From positions 45,135,319-45,199,318 of the forward strand of contig NC_081831.1 of NCBI RefSeq assembly GCF_030867095.1: a stretch of 64,000 nt of DNA, written 5' to 3'. Shown in pieces: positions 36,493-47,398 of the stretch. The notes under the pieces are model-generated. The model did not search any database. It saw nothing but the letters and a program-made list of their open reading frames with translations, and was not told the origin of the DNA. Both the position numbers and the translations under genes were made by a program. The number at the start of each line of letters is the position of its first letter. Within the stretch, counting starts at the first letter, position 1. This stretch comes from Alligator mississippiensis (lineage: Eukaryota; Chordata; Crocodylia; Alligatoridae).

Positions 36493-36650
36493 TTGTACAT
36501 AGTTAAGAACTTTGGCCTTGGGCTAACTCTATAGAGGAAAGAGAGTTCTGCTTGAAATTCTGATGTCCCTCTCAAAGCACCCCCTCCTGCCTACCCATCC
36601 CATCCTATTGAGAATAGGGCACACCCTTGGGTGTACCCAGGTTACATAAT

Positions 36651-37125
36651 CATGATAAGTATTTGAATGGTTTCACTGAAGATTAATCAGTTGGGCACCA
36701 CGCTGTGGGTTAACGTGATGAGGAACCCTGAATTACTAACATAATACATTACTTTCCAGGTAGTAAACTGTGAATCTGTGATGCTGATGATAAGAACAAC
36801 ATCCCACCTCCATGAAAAATGGAAGTTTGAATAACTACTTAGATGCATAACTGTCTTTCACACTGAGCCAAACACATGCTTGATGCATAACTCTACTGAT
36901 TTCACTGAGGACAAATCAAAGTGAATTTCTTTTATTACGCCTTGGAGTCTCTGACTGTAATACTACTATGTCTTCAGGAGACTGAATCAAGCCAACCAAC
37001 AGATGGGACATTAAGCCCAAGTTTCAATGCAGTTATCTGTAGCACATCATACTGTCAGTAGCTGTAAAGTAGAATTGAGGGTGACAATTAACTCAATCAT
37101 TATTTTCCTTACAGAACACCTACAC
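36651..37125. other. Non-coding sequence
   Basis: No feature recognised between the solo LTR and the next hAT-like sequence. Confidence 0.5.
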
Positions 37126-37400
37126 CAGGGGTGGGCAAAATATGGCCTGTGGGCCGGATGCAGCCCACCAGGCCATTCTATGCAGCCTGTGGGGCCCCTA
37201 AAAATTTAGAAAATTAATATTTATCTGCCCCAGCTATCTGTCAAAGATGACAACAGCCAGGAGCAGTAGGACCCAGGGGAAGCCCCAGCAGGCTTCTGCA
37301 ATAGCAGGGCCCACCTGGCCCCATCCCCCAGCTGGAAGCTCCTGCCTAGCAGGGGTTTCTGGCCTGGGGCCACGGTGCTGTTTGCGCCTCCCTGCCCTGA
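37126..37400 (+). mobile_element. hAT-like element fragment
   Basis: CAGGGGTGGGCAAAATATGG, then GGCCGGATGCAGCCCACC and a TTAATATTTATCTGCCCC segment, match the element at 23020 closely. It lacks the identified right terminus and a duplication, so it is either a longer family member with an interior not shared, or a truncated copy. The end coordinate is approximate. Confidence 0.7.
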
Positions 37401-37984
37401 GCGATAATTGGAATTGATATGGGATAAGACAAAGGCAGCTGGGAAGCCCAGTGTCCAGCCTTTTCTTAATGCTAGCATTAATGTGGTATTCAATTTCATG
37501 CCCCTCATATTAGTGTCTATGTCAACTTATTTTATTTAATAATGGAGAGCAGTTAAAAAAAATTAAGAGCCTTAACTTTTCTTGCGTTATGACAGCCTTT
37601 GCTACAAGGCAGGAAAAATACGGGGGAGTGGACACAAGGAAAAATGGCTGCTAACTGCAGTATTTTTAGAGCTCAATATGTGTCACAGCAAACAGCTTTG
37701 CTGTCAAAAGACTAGGACCTACTGTGCATGACTGTGTGAAGATGTGTCAAGACATGGTTAAGTAAAAGCACAGCCACGTGGATAAGAACCTAGGTGTGTG
37801 TGTGCTGGGTGGGAGTACTGGCAGACTGGTGCCCCCAGAACCACTTGGGACAGGCCTAAGGTTGACCTCACAAAGATTTGGAAGATGGTACATACTGCAG
37901 AAGGATAAAGTAAAGTATCAGAATACACAGAAGGGTCCACATACTGTAACAGAAGGCACTAGCACAGATTTCTAAAAGAGTGTT
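37401..37984. other. Non-coding sequence
   Basis: No feature recognised. A short (TG)n run lies at 37793-37804. The 8-bp duplication TATTTGGA of the neighbouring Penelope insertion occupies 37985-37992. Confidence 0.5.
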
Positions 37985-37992
37985 TATTTGGA

Positions 37993-38551
37993 CTTCAGCT
38001 GCAGTCCTTGAAGAATTCTTGGTTGGCATACTGCGGGGCCATTTTGGTGCCCACAGCTGTGCCCATGATCTGGAGGAAGTGTTGGTTATCAAAAGTGAAA
38101 TTGTTGTGTGAGGATGAAGTGTATAAGGTCAGTAATATCTTTGGGTCTGTACTCTGAGTTGTAATCTTGCTTTTGTAGATATGTAAGGCAGGCTTGGATG
38201 CTATCCTGGTGTGGGATGTTGGTATATAAGCTGGTAACATCCATACTGGCTAGAAGGGTGTTGCTGGGAAGGTGGTCTATGTTTTTAAGTTTCCTTAGAA
38301 AGTCTGTAGTGTCTTGGACAAAAAACTTGCTCTTTGGGTGACAAGCAGTTTTAGGATTGATTAAAAAAACCCTGATATTTCCTCAGTTAGGGCCCCATGG
38401 CTGGATTTGATAAGTCTGCCAGGGTTCCCTTGTTTGTGGATTGTAGGGAGCATGTAAAAAGTCCCTGGGTTGGGTAGTAGGCAGATCAAGGTCTATAGTT
38501 TTTCTTGTAGTTCTGATGGAAATGATTTGATGGTATTTTTGAGTTTCATGG
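37993..38551 (-). pseudogene. Penelope RT fragment, fingers-to-palm region (inverted piece)
   Basis: Minus-strand translation gives GTFYMLPTIHKQGNPGRLI, then [41 protein letters not shown] and [16 protein letters not shown]. This is the ordered RT segment typical of Penelope elements, with the [12 protein letters not shown] box carrying the first catalytic aspartate. Frameshifts and a missing short segment after PQYAN show decay. The order is continuous with 39254-39490 once the LTR is removed. Confidence 0.85.
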
Positions 38552-39248
38552 TGTGCGGGAGCGGTCTGAGGCTTTCGGGGGTGTGCGGCGGGCTGTGGCC
38601 AGGAGCCCACAACGGTAGGGCGGGTACTTTTGCACGACGAACTAGCATTAGGCACGGACTCGTAGCGGTTAATTAAAGATTGTTTTACTTACACCATAGG
38701 TGGTCGCGGTGCAGGCAGGAAAAACTTTCTTGAGTTGCAGTTACAGACAAACACAAGTGGAGTTTGCTAGGCTCCACCGAAGACACATGCACGGAGTTTG
38801 CTAGGCGCCGCAAAAACAAACACGGCAGAGCTCTGGATAACCTTGACGAGCGCGCAAAAACCGTAGATACATCTTAAAAATTTAACGAACGAGCCGGGAA
38901 GAGGTTGGTGGTTGATCAGGCCGCTGAAATCCTCTGAGACACACACAAAGTTTCTATTACTCTTCCGTGTGCTCAGAGTCCCCACGAGATGGTTGTGGAG
39001 TCCTCTACAACTTGGGCAGAAACTGCTCAAACCTCTTATACGACTAGCAAGCCAATCGCTAGCTGCCACGTGGGAATAATTTAGAAACAGCCAATAGTGG
39101 GAAACAAATTTACATACGGGTGGCGGGAACTTCTTTGCACCGGGGTTTTCTCTCTGCAGCTGAGAATTGCACCGTGCAAAGAAAGCTCCATGTGGCGGGA
39201 AATAATTCTGCAGTGCCGAAGCGCGCACACAATCATTGGGTCATGACA
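38552..39248 (-). mobile_element. Solo LTR (697 bp) inserted into the Penelope element
   Basis: The ends read on minus are TGTCATGACCC and CTCCCGCACA. The 5-bp flanks are CATGG (38547-38551) and CGTGG (39249-39253), one mismatch apart. Removing the block restores Penelope sequence (PFYH followed by MKLKNTIKSF). Minus-strand promoter-like motifs are an E-box CACGTG (39067-39072), an ATTGG (CCAAT) box (39052-39056) and GTATAAGAGG (39033-39042). The block is CpG-rich. It contains a direct repeat GGAGTTTGCTAGGC (38759 and 38797). No internal retroviral genes remain. Whether it derives from a retrovirus or another LTR element is not decidable here. Confidence 0.8.
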
Positions 39249-39253
39249 CGTGG

Positions 39254-39490
39254 TAAAAAGGGGAGTAAGGACCTTCTTCTAGTTCTTTGTAGTAGGTGGT
39301 GTCAGAGAGTTGTCTGTTGGCTTCCTGTATGTAGTCTTCTTGGTTTAGGATAACTATGGCTCCTCCTTTATCTGCTGGTTTTATTACTCTTTGGTAGTTA
39401 GATCCTAGAGATTCTATGGCCTTTCTCTCTGGTAGAGGTTGTTATGGTGGTGGTGTTGTTGATTATTTCATTGCTCATTCTTTCCCTGAA
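39254..39490 (-). pseudogene. Penelope RT N-terminal fragment (inverted piece)
   Basis: On minus this reads MSNEIINNTTTITTS, then across frames QRVIKPADKGGAIVILN, EDYIQEANRQLSDTTYYKEL and SPFY. The KADKGGAIVI-like box followed by a YxxEANRQLSD segment is characteristic of Penelope RT upstream of the fingers. One or more frameshifts interrupt it. Confidence 0.82.
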
Positions 39491-39494
39491 TTTC

Positions 39495-40300
39495 AGGAAC
39501 AATTGAGGAAGAATTCCTCAAGGACTGAACCATTAAACCCTTGCTATACTTAAGATATATCAATGACATCTTCATCATTGGGACTGAAAACCTGCAATCT
39601 CTGATTGAGTTCAATCAGAAATTCAACAATCATCATCCCTCCATCTGACTATCTCTTGAATACTTCAGCACCAACAACTCCTTTTTAGACATGATGATCA
39701 GTATCCAGAATGGTAAAATACAGATCACATTATGCAAGAAACCCACAGACCAACATACGTATCTGGACAGAACCAGCAATCACCCTAAACACACCAAGAA
39801 AGTTATCTACATCTAAGCCCTCAGATACCACGGAATTTGCATTGAGAACACCCAGGATTGCAACCTCACCAATCTTAAAAAGGCTTTCATGCAACAAGGA
39901 CATTCCTCTAGCAAGATAGATCACACGTTTTAAAGAGCTACCCGGATACTGAGTAAAAAAAGGTTGCAGTACAGAAGAAAACCCCCCATGAATCGCACAC
40001 TGCTGGTTATGACATATCATCCCTCCCTCAAACCCATATGGGAAATCCTTGCAACCCATACTAGAAAGAGACCCTATTCTGAAAGAGATCTTCCCAGAAC
40101 CACCCATCCTAAGTTTCAAACAAGCACTGAACCTCGCTAACCTTATCACCAGAAGCAAATTTCCTCAGGCCCAGAACACACCGAATCGATACCATACCAT
40201 GACAAGAAACACAAAACCTGCCAACACATCTCCACCACCCCCACAATTACTACACCCAACAAGAGAACTATCAGCATCACTGCATTTTACAGCTGCACCT
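39495..40300 (+). pseudogene. Penelope RT catalytic core and thumb fragment
   Basis: The plus frame gives KPLLYLRYINDIFIIGTE, QKFNNHHPSI, stop, LSLEYFSTNNSFLDMMISIQ and CKKPTDQHTYLDRTSNH, matching Penelope RT from the catalytic box onward. The usual Y-x-D-D box reads Y-I-N-D, so one catalytic aspartate is lost. A stop follows HHPSI and another precedes the box. The segment after PTDQHTYL continues, in shifted frames, toward the endonuclease. Confidence 0.85.
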
Positions 40301-40304
40301 CCAG

Positions 40305-40590
40305 AAATGTAATATATCTCATCCAATGCAACAAATGCCCTGATGGAAAATATGTAGGAGAGACCAAACAACAACTGCCCAGAAATCAAAGACAAGAATA
40401 CCCAGTTACCGGTGGGGGCACATTTCTCACAAGAAAACCAGTCTCTCTCCAATCTCTCAGTTCTAATCCTCAAAGGGAACTTATAAAACACTTTTCAGAG
40501 ACAAGCCTATGAACTTCATTTCATCAACCTCCCAGATACAAAAAATCATGGACTAAATATAGACATTGGATTTATGACACATTATAACCT
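40305..40590 (+). pseudogene. Penelope GIY-YIG endonuclease remnant
   Basis: The plus frame reads VIYLIQCNKCPDGKYVGETK then QQLPRNQR, the Penelope version of the GIY-YIG core with its cysteine pair. Downstream QAYELHFINLPDTKNHGLN and IDIGFMTHYNL match the usual C-terminal part. The domain nicks target DNA in active elements. Frameshifts between the two blocks (near 40440-40500) make this copy inactive. Confidence 0.82.
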
Positions 40591-40799
40591 GCCTGACATC
40601 TGACTCCCCAGGTATCTCTCCACTATATAACTGCTACATTCATCCCCCTTTTTTCTCCCCTCAACCCAGCCCCTCTCTCACCCACTGACTCCTCAATTTA
40701 CATCTTCACCGACTGCCTGTTCTGCACGCATACCAGCCCAGTCTGTGGCTTCTTTACTATTCATTCCATTCAGGAAGAGCACACATCAACTGCAGAGAC

Positions 40800-40968
40800 G
40801 TCCTCAGCCTGACAAAGGGCTTTTAAACCTGAAAGCTTGCTAATTTTTTCCCCCCCCAACTATTTAAGTTGGTCTAATAAACAATACCAGATAACCTTGC
40901 CAATAAACAATATCATAACCTTGTCTGGCTATGTTCTTAGACCAACATGACTACAACCTACACCCCTG
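40800..40968 (+). repeat. Penelope 3' untranslated tail
   Basis: It begins after the coding remnant with CTGACAAAGGGCTTTTAAAC, then CTGAAAGCTTGCTAA and TTGGTCTAATAAACAATACC. It ends in a GACCAACATGACTACAACC motif next to the target duplication. The same tail type appears at 3251 and 21693. Confidence 0.75.
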
Positions 40969-40976
40969 TATTTGGA

Positions 40977-41990
40977 TTTGAGTTAATTAACCAATTAAGT
41001 GGGTTTGTGTTTCATCCTGGGTTTTCTTTTTTCACTTTAACATTTAGACTTCACAAATAAATTTAATCTCAATCTTTTTCTGAACTTCTTGCCAAATATA
41101 TATATATATATATATTAAAAATCTCATATTTTATTTCAGGTTTAAAAGCAACAATTTGTAGAGACATTTAGCAACAGATGCTCTCCAGGCTGGGTCTAGT
41201 TAACCTTTGAGCTTATTGGCTAGTCTTAAGAAAATCCATGTGCAAATCGAGCTCAGAAAATATTCTAGAACAAGCAATCCATACAGCATCCTTAGAACTA
41301 GCAAGTACTTGTCTCATTATCTTCTCTGATGTTGCAGATCAATACAACAGGAGCTGGAGTTGTACCTGGTTGATTTATTAAATTTCTAACATATAGCGAT
41401 TCGGAAAAGTTGTTTCTGAATGCACTTTTCTTATTTGCTCTTGGAGGCTGTGTAGTCAGTATGTTTTCCTTTTGCTAATTAGTATTTTAGGCACTTTTCA
41501 GTCAAAAATCAGGAAAGATCAAGTGATACAAAGTCTATGCATTCAGCTTTTGTGCTAAACCTAAGTATTAAACCTTTGTTATTCGGTAAACAACTAGCAA
41601 TGCTGTGATTTGTTTCAACCCCTCAATAAAGTTGTCAGGCAATTCACTTATATTGCTTTTCAGATTCTGTGAAATTTCTTTTTTTTACTAAGCTAAACCT
41701 TAGATTTCAGAGCATAAACTGAGCAGTGTATCAGGAACAGAGTGAGTGGGGCTGAGAACAAGGAAAGGGAGAATCCTTCCTTGAGGACCAGGAAAATCAA
41801 CACAACATTTTTGCAGCTGTTACTGTATTAAAAAATGTGCGTATATAAATCCAACATATAAATAGAGGTAGATACCAGCAGCAAACGCTATCATCCCCAA
41901 AGCTTCTAGGAATCAAAGCCTAGAGAGTCCTATGCTTAAAAGAGCCAAAGTTCTGACCTATTTTTGCAGTGAATGTGTGCTGAATCAGAC
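40977..41990. other. AT-rich non-coding sequence
   Basis: No gene recognised. It contains a (TA)n run at 41096-41115. Confidence 0.5.
41096..41115. repeat. (TA)n microsatellite
   Basis: Ten TA units. Confidence 0.85.
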
Positions 41991-41994
41991 TCTG

Positions 41995-42520
41995 AGGGTC
42001 CCTCTAGATGATCAGGATCTGAAATGCAATTCACACAACAGCACCCTCCCTTTGCCATGCCATATGTGAATTGCAAGAGGTGATATTGTGGGATCCAGTA
42101 TTAGGTCCTAATGTGCCTTATTGCCAATACAGGGGGGACCCAGGATTGCCATCTCAGGCTCCCCTACACCAGCAAGTACAAAGCTCTTGCAGTTGCGAGT
42201 CCTGTAGCTGATGGGACTCGCAGGCATGGAACTGCCCCACATATCTCTCTGTCCTGGTGGCCATGGAGCACCACCAGGAGGGAGAGTCCCCTCAAGCTGC
42301 AGGACTCCCAAGCCCTGGCTGCACATGATACAGCCCTACAGCTGGGAGCCTGGTCAGCTGGGCAAACCATGCTACACATGGAAATTAATCCTGGATGCCA
42401 ACCAGCTATAAAGTTTGGTAACATTGTTTAGATCTAACTTTATAACTGATTGGATGTTTTAATGCTGTGATGGTCACTTTGCACATGTAGCTGGTCTCAC
42501 TAAATTGCACAATACCTGTA
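41995..42520. repeat. GC-rich repeat-like block, possible DNA element
   Basis: GC-rich sequence with abrupt edges in AT-rich flanks. It begins near AGGGTCCCTCTAGATGATCA and ends near CACTTTGCACATGTAGCTGG. It carries four overlapping frames on both strands and no recognisable protein. It looks like the interior of a non-autonomous DNA transposon, but convincing inverted ends and a duplication were not found. Confidence 0.35.
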
Positions 42521-43059
42521 ACATGTAAAGTAACCTGAGTCAGAGAAAAGGAATGCTGTTTGGTCCTGTAGAACAGACATCTTCAGAACAGAAAGAATGG
42601 CAAAATTCTTTAGAGACAAAGGCTTGAAGCCTGATATCTTAGGGAGATCAGGAAAGGGACAGAGATGCAGCTGTCCCTATAAATTTGACTCATGGTGTGT
42701 TACTTATCTACAGTTAACTGAAATCCTTTTTGGATTCACATGAAAATGGGGATCATAGTGACTATAGACTGCTTTTGTCCTTGTTCAGTGCCATGTACAC
42801 AAACACATTTCAAAACTGAGCACAAGGTATGAAAGTTAAATGGTATGGATAATAATGCTTCTTCACCCAACACAATCCAGCTACAACCATATTCAATACA
42901 GGATGGGAACCATAATAAAATGTGACCAAAATCTGTGATTCCATCTATCTGCATTGAGCAAAGAATATTTCTGCTCACAAAAATCCAATAAACTTAAGCA
43001 TGTTATAAAGGCAATTCAGGAAAATGGATTCACAAGTCTTAGTTTCCATTAATCTATAG
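42521..43059. other. Non-coding sequence
   Basis: No feature recognised. The 80-codon minus frame at 42736-42978 is unsupported. Confidence 0.5.
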
Positions 43060-43389
43060 CGGGGGTGTCAAACTCACCTGTTGCCCCAGCCTGGATCCAG
43101 ACTAAAGGGTTCCTTAAGGCCAGATCCATCTCAGGGTCTGGGGGCAAGCACCATGGCCAACACAGCAGCTGTATCAGTAGGGAATCCAGCAGCAGTGAGA
43201 GTTCCAGCAGCAATAGTGGGTCAGGTAGCAGGGGTCTGGTGACAGTAGTGGGTCCAACTTCACTGCTGATGGCCATGGCCAAGAGGGCAAAAGGGCCCCA
43301 AATTCTGTGGCAGGCCACACCTCCAACTTCCAGTGGCCTGCTGGTATTCCAGTGTGTCAGAAAAAGTGGTTGTATGTTTGACATCCATG
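43060..43389 (+). mobile_element. hAT-type non-autonomous element (330 bp)
   Basis: The left end CGGGGGTGTCAAACTCA and the right end TGTATGTTTGACATCCATG are inverted copies of the common hAT terminus CAGGGGTGTCAAAC. The interior is GC-rich with CAGCAG-type repeats and no transposase. Flanking 8-mers no longer match, so the copy is old. Confidence 0.68.
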
Positions 43390-46300
43390 AAACCAGCTTT
43401 TAATTACTTGCATCTCCAGTTACATACACTGCCTTATAGATCTGTAGAAGAATACAGTCCAGCAATTTTGAATGGCTTTGGCTTTTGAAATTTTTACTTT
43501 AAATTTTGATTTGATTTCCCTTCTCTGCTAACCCCACCATCTGGGAGAAGCCAACCCAAAACAATTGAGACCATGATGGCTACTTAAATCTTATTTTGAA
43601 AAATTGCATGCCTGCCTCAAGGGTCACAAGACAAATCAATCCATCTTATCCTTTTCTCCAAGGGTAATTGGCCTTTAAAATCACTGAGGAAAATAAGCCC
43701 CCATGTCAATGCAAAACAGAGCCATATACATCCATTCTCTGTCTCATCTGGAGTTTGAATTTCCAGCTGAGAACTAAAACTTGAAAGGAATGGATAAAAA
43801 GAAGGATGACAAGAAAAGAACTACTGCACTGGGTAGAAGGATATTTTGGAATAGAAGCACTGTAAATATTATTTGGGTTTGGAATTTAATTAAATGTACT
43901 TCAAATAGCTGTCATTTTTATAGTCAGTAAAGATTTCATTCTTTGTCATATTCTTACCTCAAATTCTGTGATATACCACAGCATTTATGTCAGTATTATA
44001 ACATTACAGAGCCAAGTCTGCAACCACTAAAGTCAATGAAGTTCTGTCACAAGCTTCAGTGTTAGCCAGCTTAGAAAGTACACACTATCATATTATGGTT
44101 GTAATCTTACTATATAGTACCAACCTCATACTTCTTCACACACCTGAAGTTTCCTTTTTCAAGTAGCAATCATGTCAATGGGTAAGGTATCTACCATTGT
44201 GCTATCTCATATAATAGGCACAATCAAACTGCTTCCAAATTTGAGACTGAATACAGTAATTTTTGCTAGACCTCACCCCATGGTGCCTCCAGATAGTGAA
44301 ACCACACAATATTTTTTGTCTTTTTCTCAGATAGCTATCAAGTATGACATCCAGTTATATTCTTCATATTCTAACCTTAACAACAAAGAAATACACAGAA
44401 ATATTTTCCAAGTCTATACAACAAAGGGTAACTATTTAAGTAAAATACACCTGCCCCACAAGGAAAGGTGTTGAAAAATACTATATCATCTTTAAAAACT
44501 GGTTTCAAGACCCCTTGGAGCCTGGTATTGAAACTGTTCAACTAAACCTTTAATGTGAATTTGCTCAATGGGACTGCGTATACAGGTGTACAGCAATTAT
44601 TAGATTTGCTATCTGAATGAATTCAGGTTCCCCTTAGAGCTTGAATGCTTCAATGACCCCATTATTTTCCTTCCACTGCTCCCAGACCTGATCAACTTAA
44701 TTATTCTGACTAGTGAAACATTTAGGACATGAATTTCTGATTTGTTTTAAACCAAATGGGACAACTGGAAGTGCTCCATTAAAAAATACAAAAGAAAGAT
44801 GAATTCTATAATGTGTCATAGTTTGGAAGCAGATCAGGTCCAAGATGCATAGTGTGGTAACTTACAGATACCACGTTAAGGATTTATACTCCTTTTCTGT
44901 TTATTCTTAAACTTGCTCCCAAATAAACCACTGACCCTTTCCTCTGGTCCCCTAGGACCAACTGCAAGACTACAATTAACATTATCCTATTTAGCTAAAA
45001 GTTCCATGCATTCTGCCTAAATTTATCCCTATGTCTTCAGTTTTTCAAACATTCAGAGTACAAAAAGGATTTCTGAGACCAAACAATTTATATATCTACA
45101 TCAATAATGAATAAAAACAACTCAGGAACTGACTTGTTTAATAAGTATCCTTACCCTCATCCATTTTATGCTTGACATGCAAAGTAAATGCCCTTTTAGG
45201 GGCAGCACTAAATTACAATTTTATTTTAATATAATTACAATTACTAATACAAAAAAGGCATCTTGTATCAACTAAAAAAATTTAGGGATATAAAAAGGTG
45301 TTTCACTATTTTAAATGTACCTTTTAATTACTATGGAAAAATGGCAAATAAGTATATGTACGTTTTGGACAGATTTGATCTGATATTAATGGCATCCCTT
45401 TTTTACTCACAACTCCCTCATTCTCACTATAGCTTTTTCAAATTTCCACTAGCACTGAAAATAAGTTCAACTTCAAAGCTACAAAGAAGGAAGTAAAATA
45501 AAGATTATAATATGTTCTGAACTTCAAGTAAACAAGCATTCATAAAGTTAGGATCTTCTCATCTGAATGCATTTGTCCTTAAAAAGAATGAAACTGACAT
45601 CAAAGTGGTCCCCTTGTCCCTTGCCTCCTTTCACTAATGATATGTAACGGCTGCTGAGCCTGCAATAAACGTGTTTATGTCCAGTCATATTGCCATCATT
45701 TTACAATCTGATCCGATTCTTTAAAAAAAGTAAGTCGCGGGAGACCAGCACCAGCTCGCGCTTCAAGGCATTTCCTGACATCAGCCTTCACTTCTCACTT
45801 CAACTGAAAGCATAAGATATGACAAAGCACACAGAAAACCATAAGAGAAGGTTCTTCATCTCTTCTCCAAAACTGCCTGACAGGAGTCAATAGTGATTCC
45901 TTCAGAAGGCTACAATCAAAAACTGTCAGATGAAAGTCCAAGGGGAAGCTTTCTAACAATTCCTTACAATATTTTATTCAAGAGGGTGTAAGAACATGTT
46001 TTCTTCAGCAGGACTTTTCCCCTCTCTGGTTCAACTCAATCAGTTTTAGCAGTTGGCAGTTTAAATACCGGAAGTTACAGTCTTCCATGGGCCAGTACTT
46101 TATTCTTTGCATACAGTACAGAAGTGATGAATTCAACGATGACAAAGAAAAAAGAAAGCACTCTTTTTTCTTGTGAAGGAATTTCTTTTAGAAGAGGAAA
46201 TAGATAGCAAGCACCTTCAGTACTGAGTCCTTCCTACTGTTTCATATAAACTGGCTACCAGTTTTTCTCCTAGGCCACAAGTACTGACAGGCCCTGTCGA

Positions 46301-47060
46301 AAGCAAACAGCTTTTCCCCATACCCTGCAATAGTCCTCCTCCTGTATTTTTAATGCACCAGAAACAAATTCTCTTTATAAAAAAAATAGTGACAAGTCTG
46401 CAATAACTTGTAGTCTACATGTAAAATGAAATATTTTAAATAATACAATAAAGGCAGCCTATCCGTAATTATTTTTAGATTAAATAAAATATCAACATTT
46501 TTTATTCATGTCTAGGTTAACATTTGCAATTCAGCAGTTTGCAATATTTAAATGGAATTGAATATGCTACAAGAAAACTTAAAATTGCATCTTTGGTGTA
46601 TAAGTGGATGGTGCAAGCCATAATCATTAATGCCTGTCCATGTCTTCATCATAGAACATTAAAGAAAAGTTGTTGTTTGAGTTTAGAAAATGATCTCATT
46701 ATTACCCGTTACTTCTCTATGCCCCAACTGTGAATTCCTAAATACTGTATGTGTCTTTTACTATAAATTATTTGCAACAAAGGCATGTACAGATTATGCA
46801 AATATGAAGCTGTTCTTTATCAAAAAGATTCATATAAAAAGCAATTTAGAACAAATGACAAAAATTGCAAGGTGAAATATATTAACAACCTTTAGAGCTA
46901 AACAGCTGTCCAAATTCAATAGGAAAACCTGAATATTTACTCAACAGCTGAATTGGACTTTTAATACTTATTCCATTGTATCATAGCTACACATACTAGC
47001 TTATACAGTCGAATGAAGTCTGTCTCAAAACAGAATAACTTGGTCATTAAAACCTCTAAA
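43390..47060. other. AT-rich non-coding sequence
   Basis: No gene recognised. The longest frame (44172-44474 plus, 100 codons) lacks any domain or splice context. A short CpG-containing patch lies at 45735-45765, beside a minus-strand ORF resembling a signal peptide (see findings). Confidence 0.5.
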
Positions 47061-47068
47061 ATTTTGTG

Positions 47069-47390
47069 TAGGGACCTACTCAATTCTCAATTTTGAGGAA
47101 AGCAAGAACATAGGGCGCTGTCTGTGAAATTGGGCAACGGATGCAAAATCAAAAAAAAAAAAAAGACTACAAATAAAATGTTAGCTCCCCACCAATCAGC
47201 AATGAGGGGCAGGGCTGTATGATAGACAGCCCTCAACTAATCAGTGGTGATGGGTGGGGCCATTGGGCCCCCTTAGCCAATAAGAAGTGTATTGGGGGGG
47301 GCACAGCAATAAGCCTGCAAAAATGGTGTCTGGCCCTGCAATCTGTCCATGAAATCAGCTGCCTGTCTCCTCGATTTGGGTAGGTCCCTA
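47069..47390. mobile_element. hAT non-autonomous element (322 bp)
   Basis: Inverted ends TAGGGACCTACTCAAT and ATTTGGGTAGGTCCCTA, plus internal GTGAAATTGGGCAACGG, match a widespread sauropsid non-autonomous family starting TAGGGCCCTACCAAAT. Flanking 8-mers ATTTTGTG (47061-47068) and CTTATGTG (47391-47398) agree at 6 of 8 positions, fitting a decayed hAT duplication. An A14 run lies at 47151-47164. Confidence 0.78.
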
Positions 47391-47398
47391 CTTATGTG

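Larger units (their letters stand above)
35197..36646 (+). mobile_element. Solo LTR, 1450 bp, with TAAT target duplication
   Basis: The ends are TGTAGCAGG and CCAGGTTACA (TG...CA), flanked by the 4-bp direct repeat TAAT (35193-35196 and 36647-36650). Plus orientation is set by a TATAAAA box (35408-35414) and AATAAA (36487-36492). Three imperfect units of about 65 bp, each with a TGGGAG...GCTCG-like core, lie at about 35546-35735. A GC-rich 5' two thirds gives way to an AT-rich, T/G-rich 3' third. No gag/pol or second LTR is present, so it is a recombination-derived solo LTR. The short duplication and long LTR fit a Ty3/gypsy-type element, though an endogenous retrovirus cannot be excluded. 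The overlapping frames inside (such as 35753-36136 minus) are taken as chance. Confidence 0.8.
37993..40968. mobile_element. Penelope-like element insertion with inverted 5' half
   Basis: One insertion flanked by TATTTGGA (37985-37992 and 40969-40976). The left part (37993-39490) encodes the upstream RT region on minus, and the right part (about 39495-40968) encodes the rest on plus. The minus part ends at EFFKDC (about 38016-37997) and the plus part begins with the corresponding EEEFLKD (about 39505-39526), so together they make one element broken at a single internal point. About 2.27 kb is Penelope once the nested LTR at 38552-39248 and its 5-bp duplication are removed. Stops occur in both parts. 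Penelope-like elements are retroelements that pair an RT with a GIY-YIG endonuclease. Confidence 0.87.

Noticed and set aside
38767..39228. 153-codon minus-strand ORF
   Set aside because: It falls wholly inside the 697-bp solo LTR and overlaps its promoter-like motifs. No protein features.
44172..44474. 100-codon plus-strand ORF
   Set aside because: AT-rich unique sequence, no splice sites, domain or signal peptide. Length is within chance for a 64-kb window.
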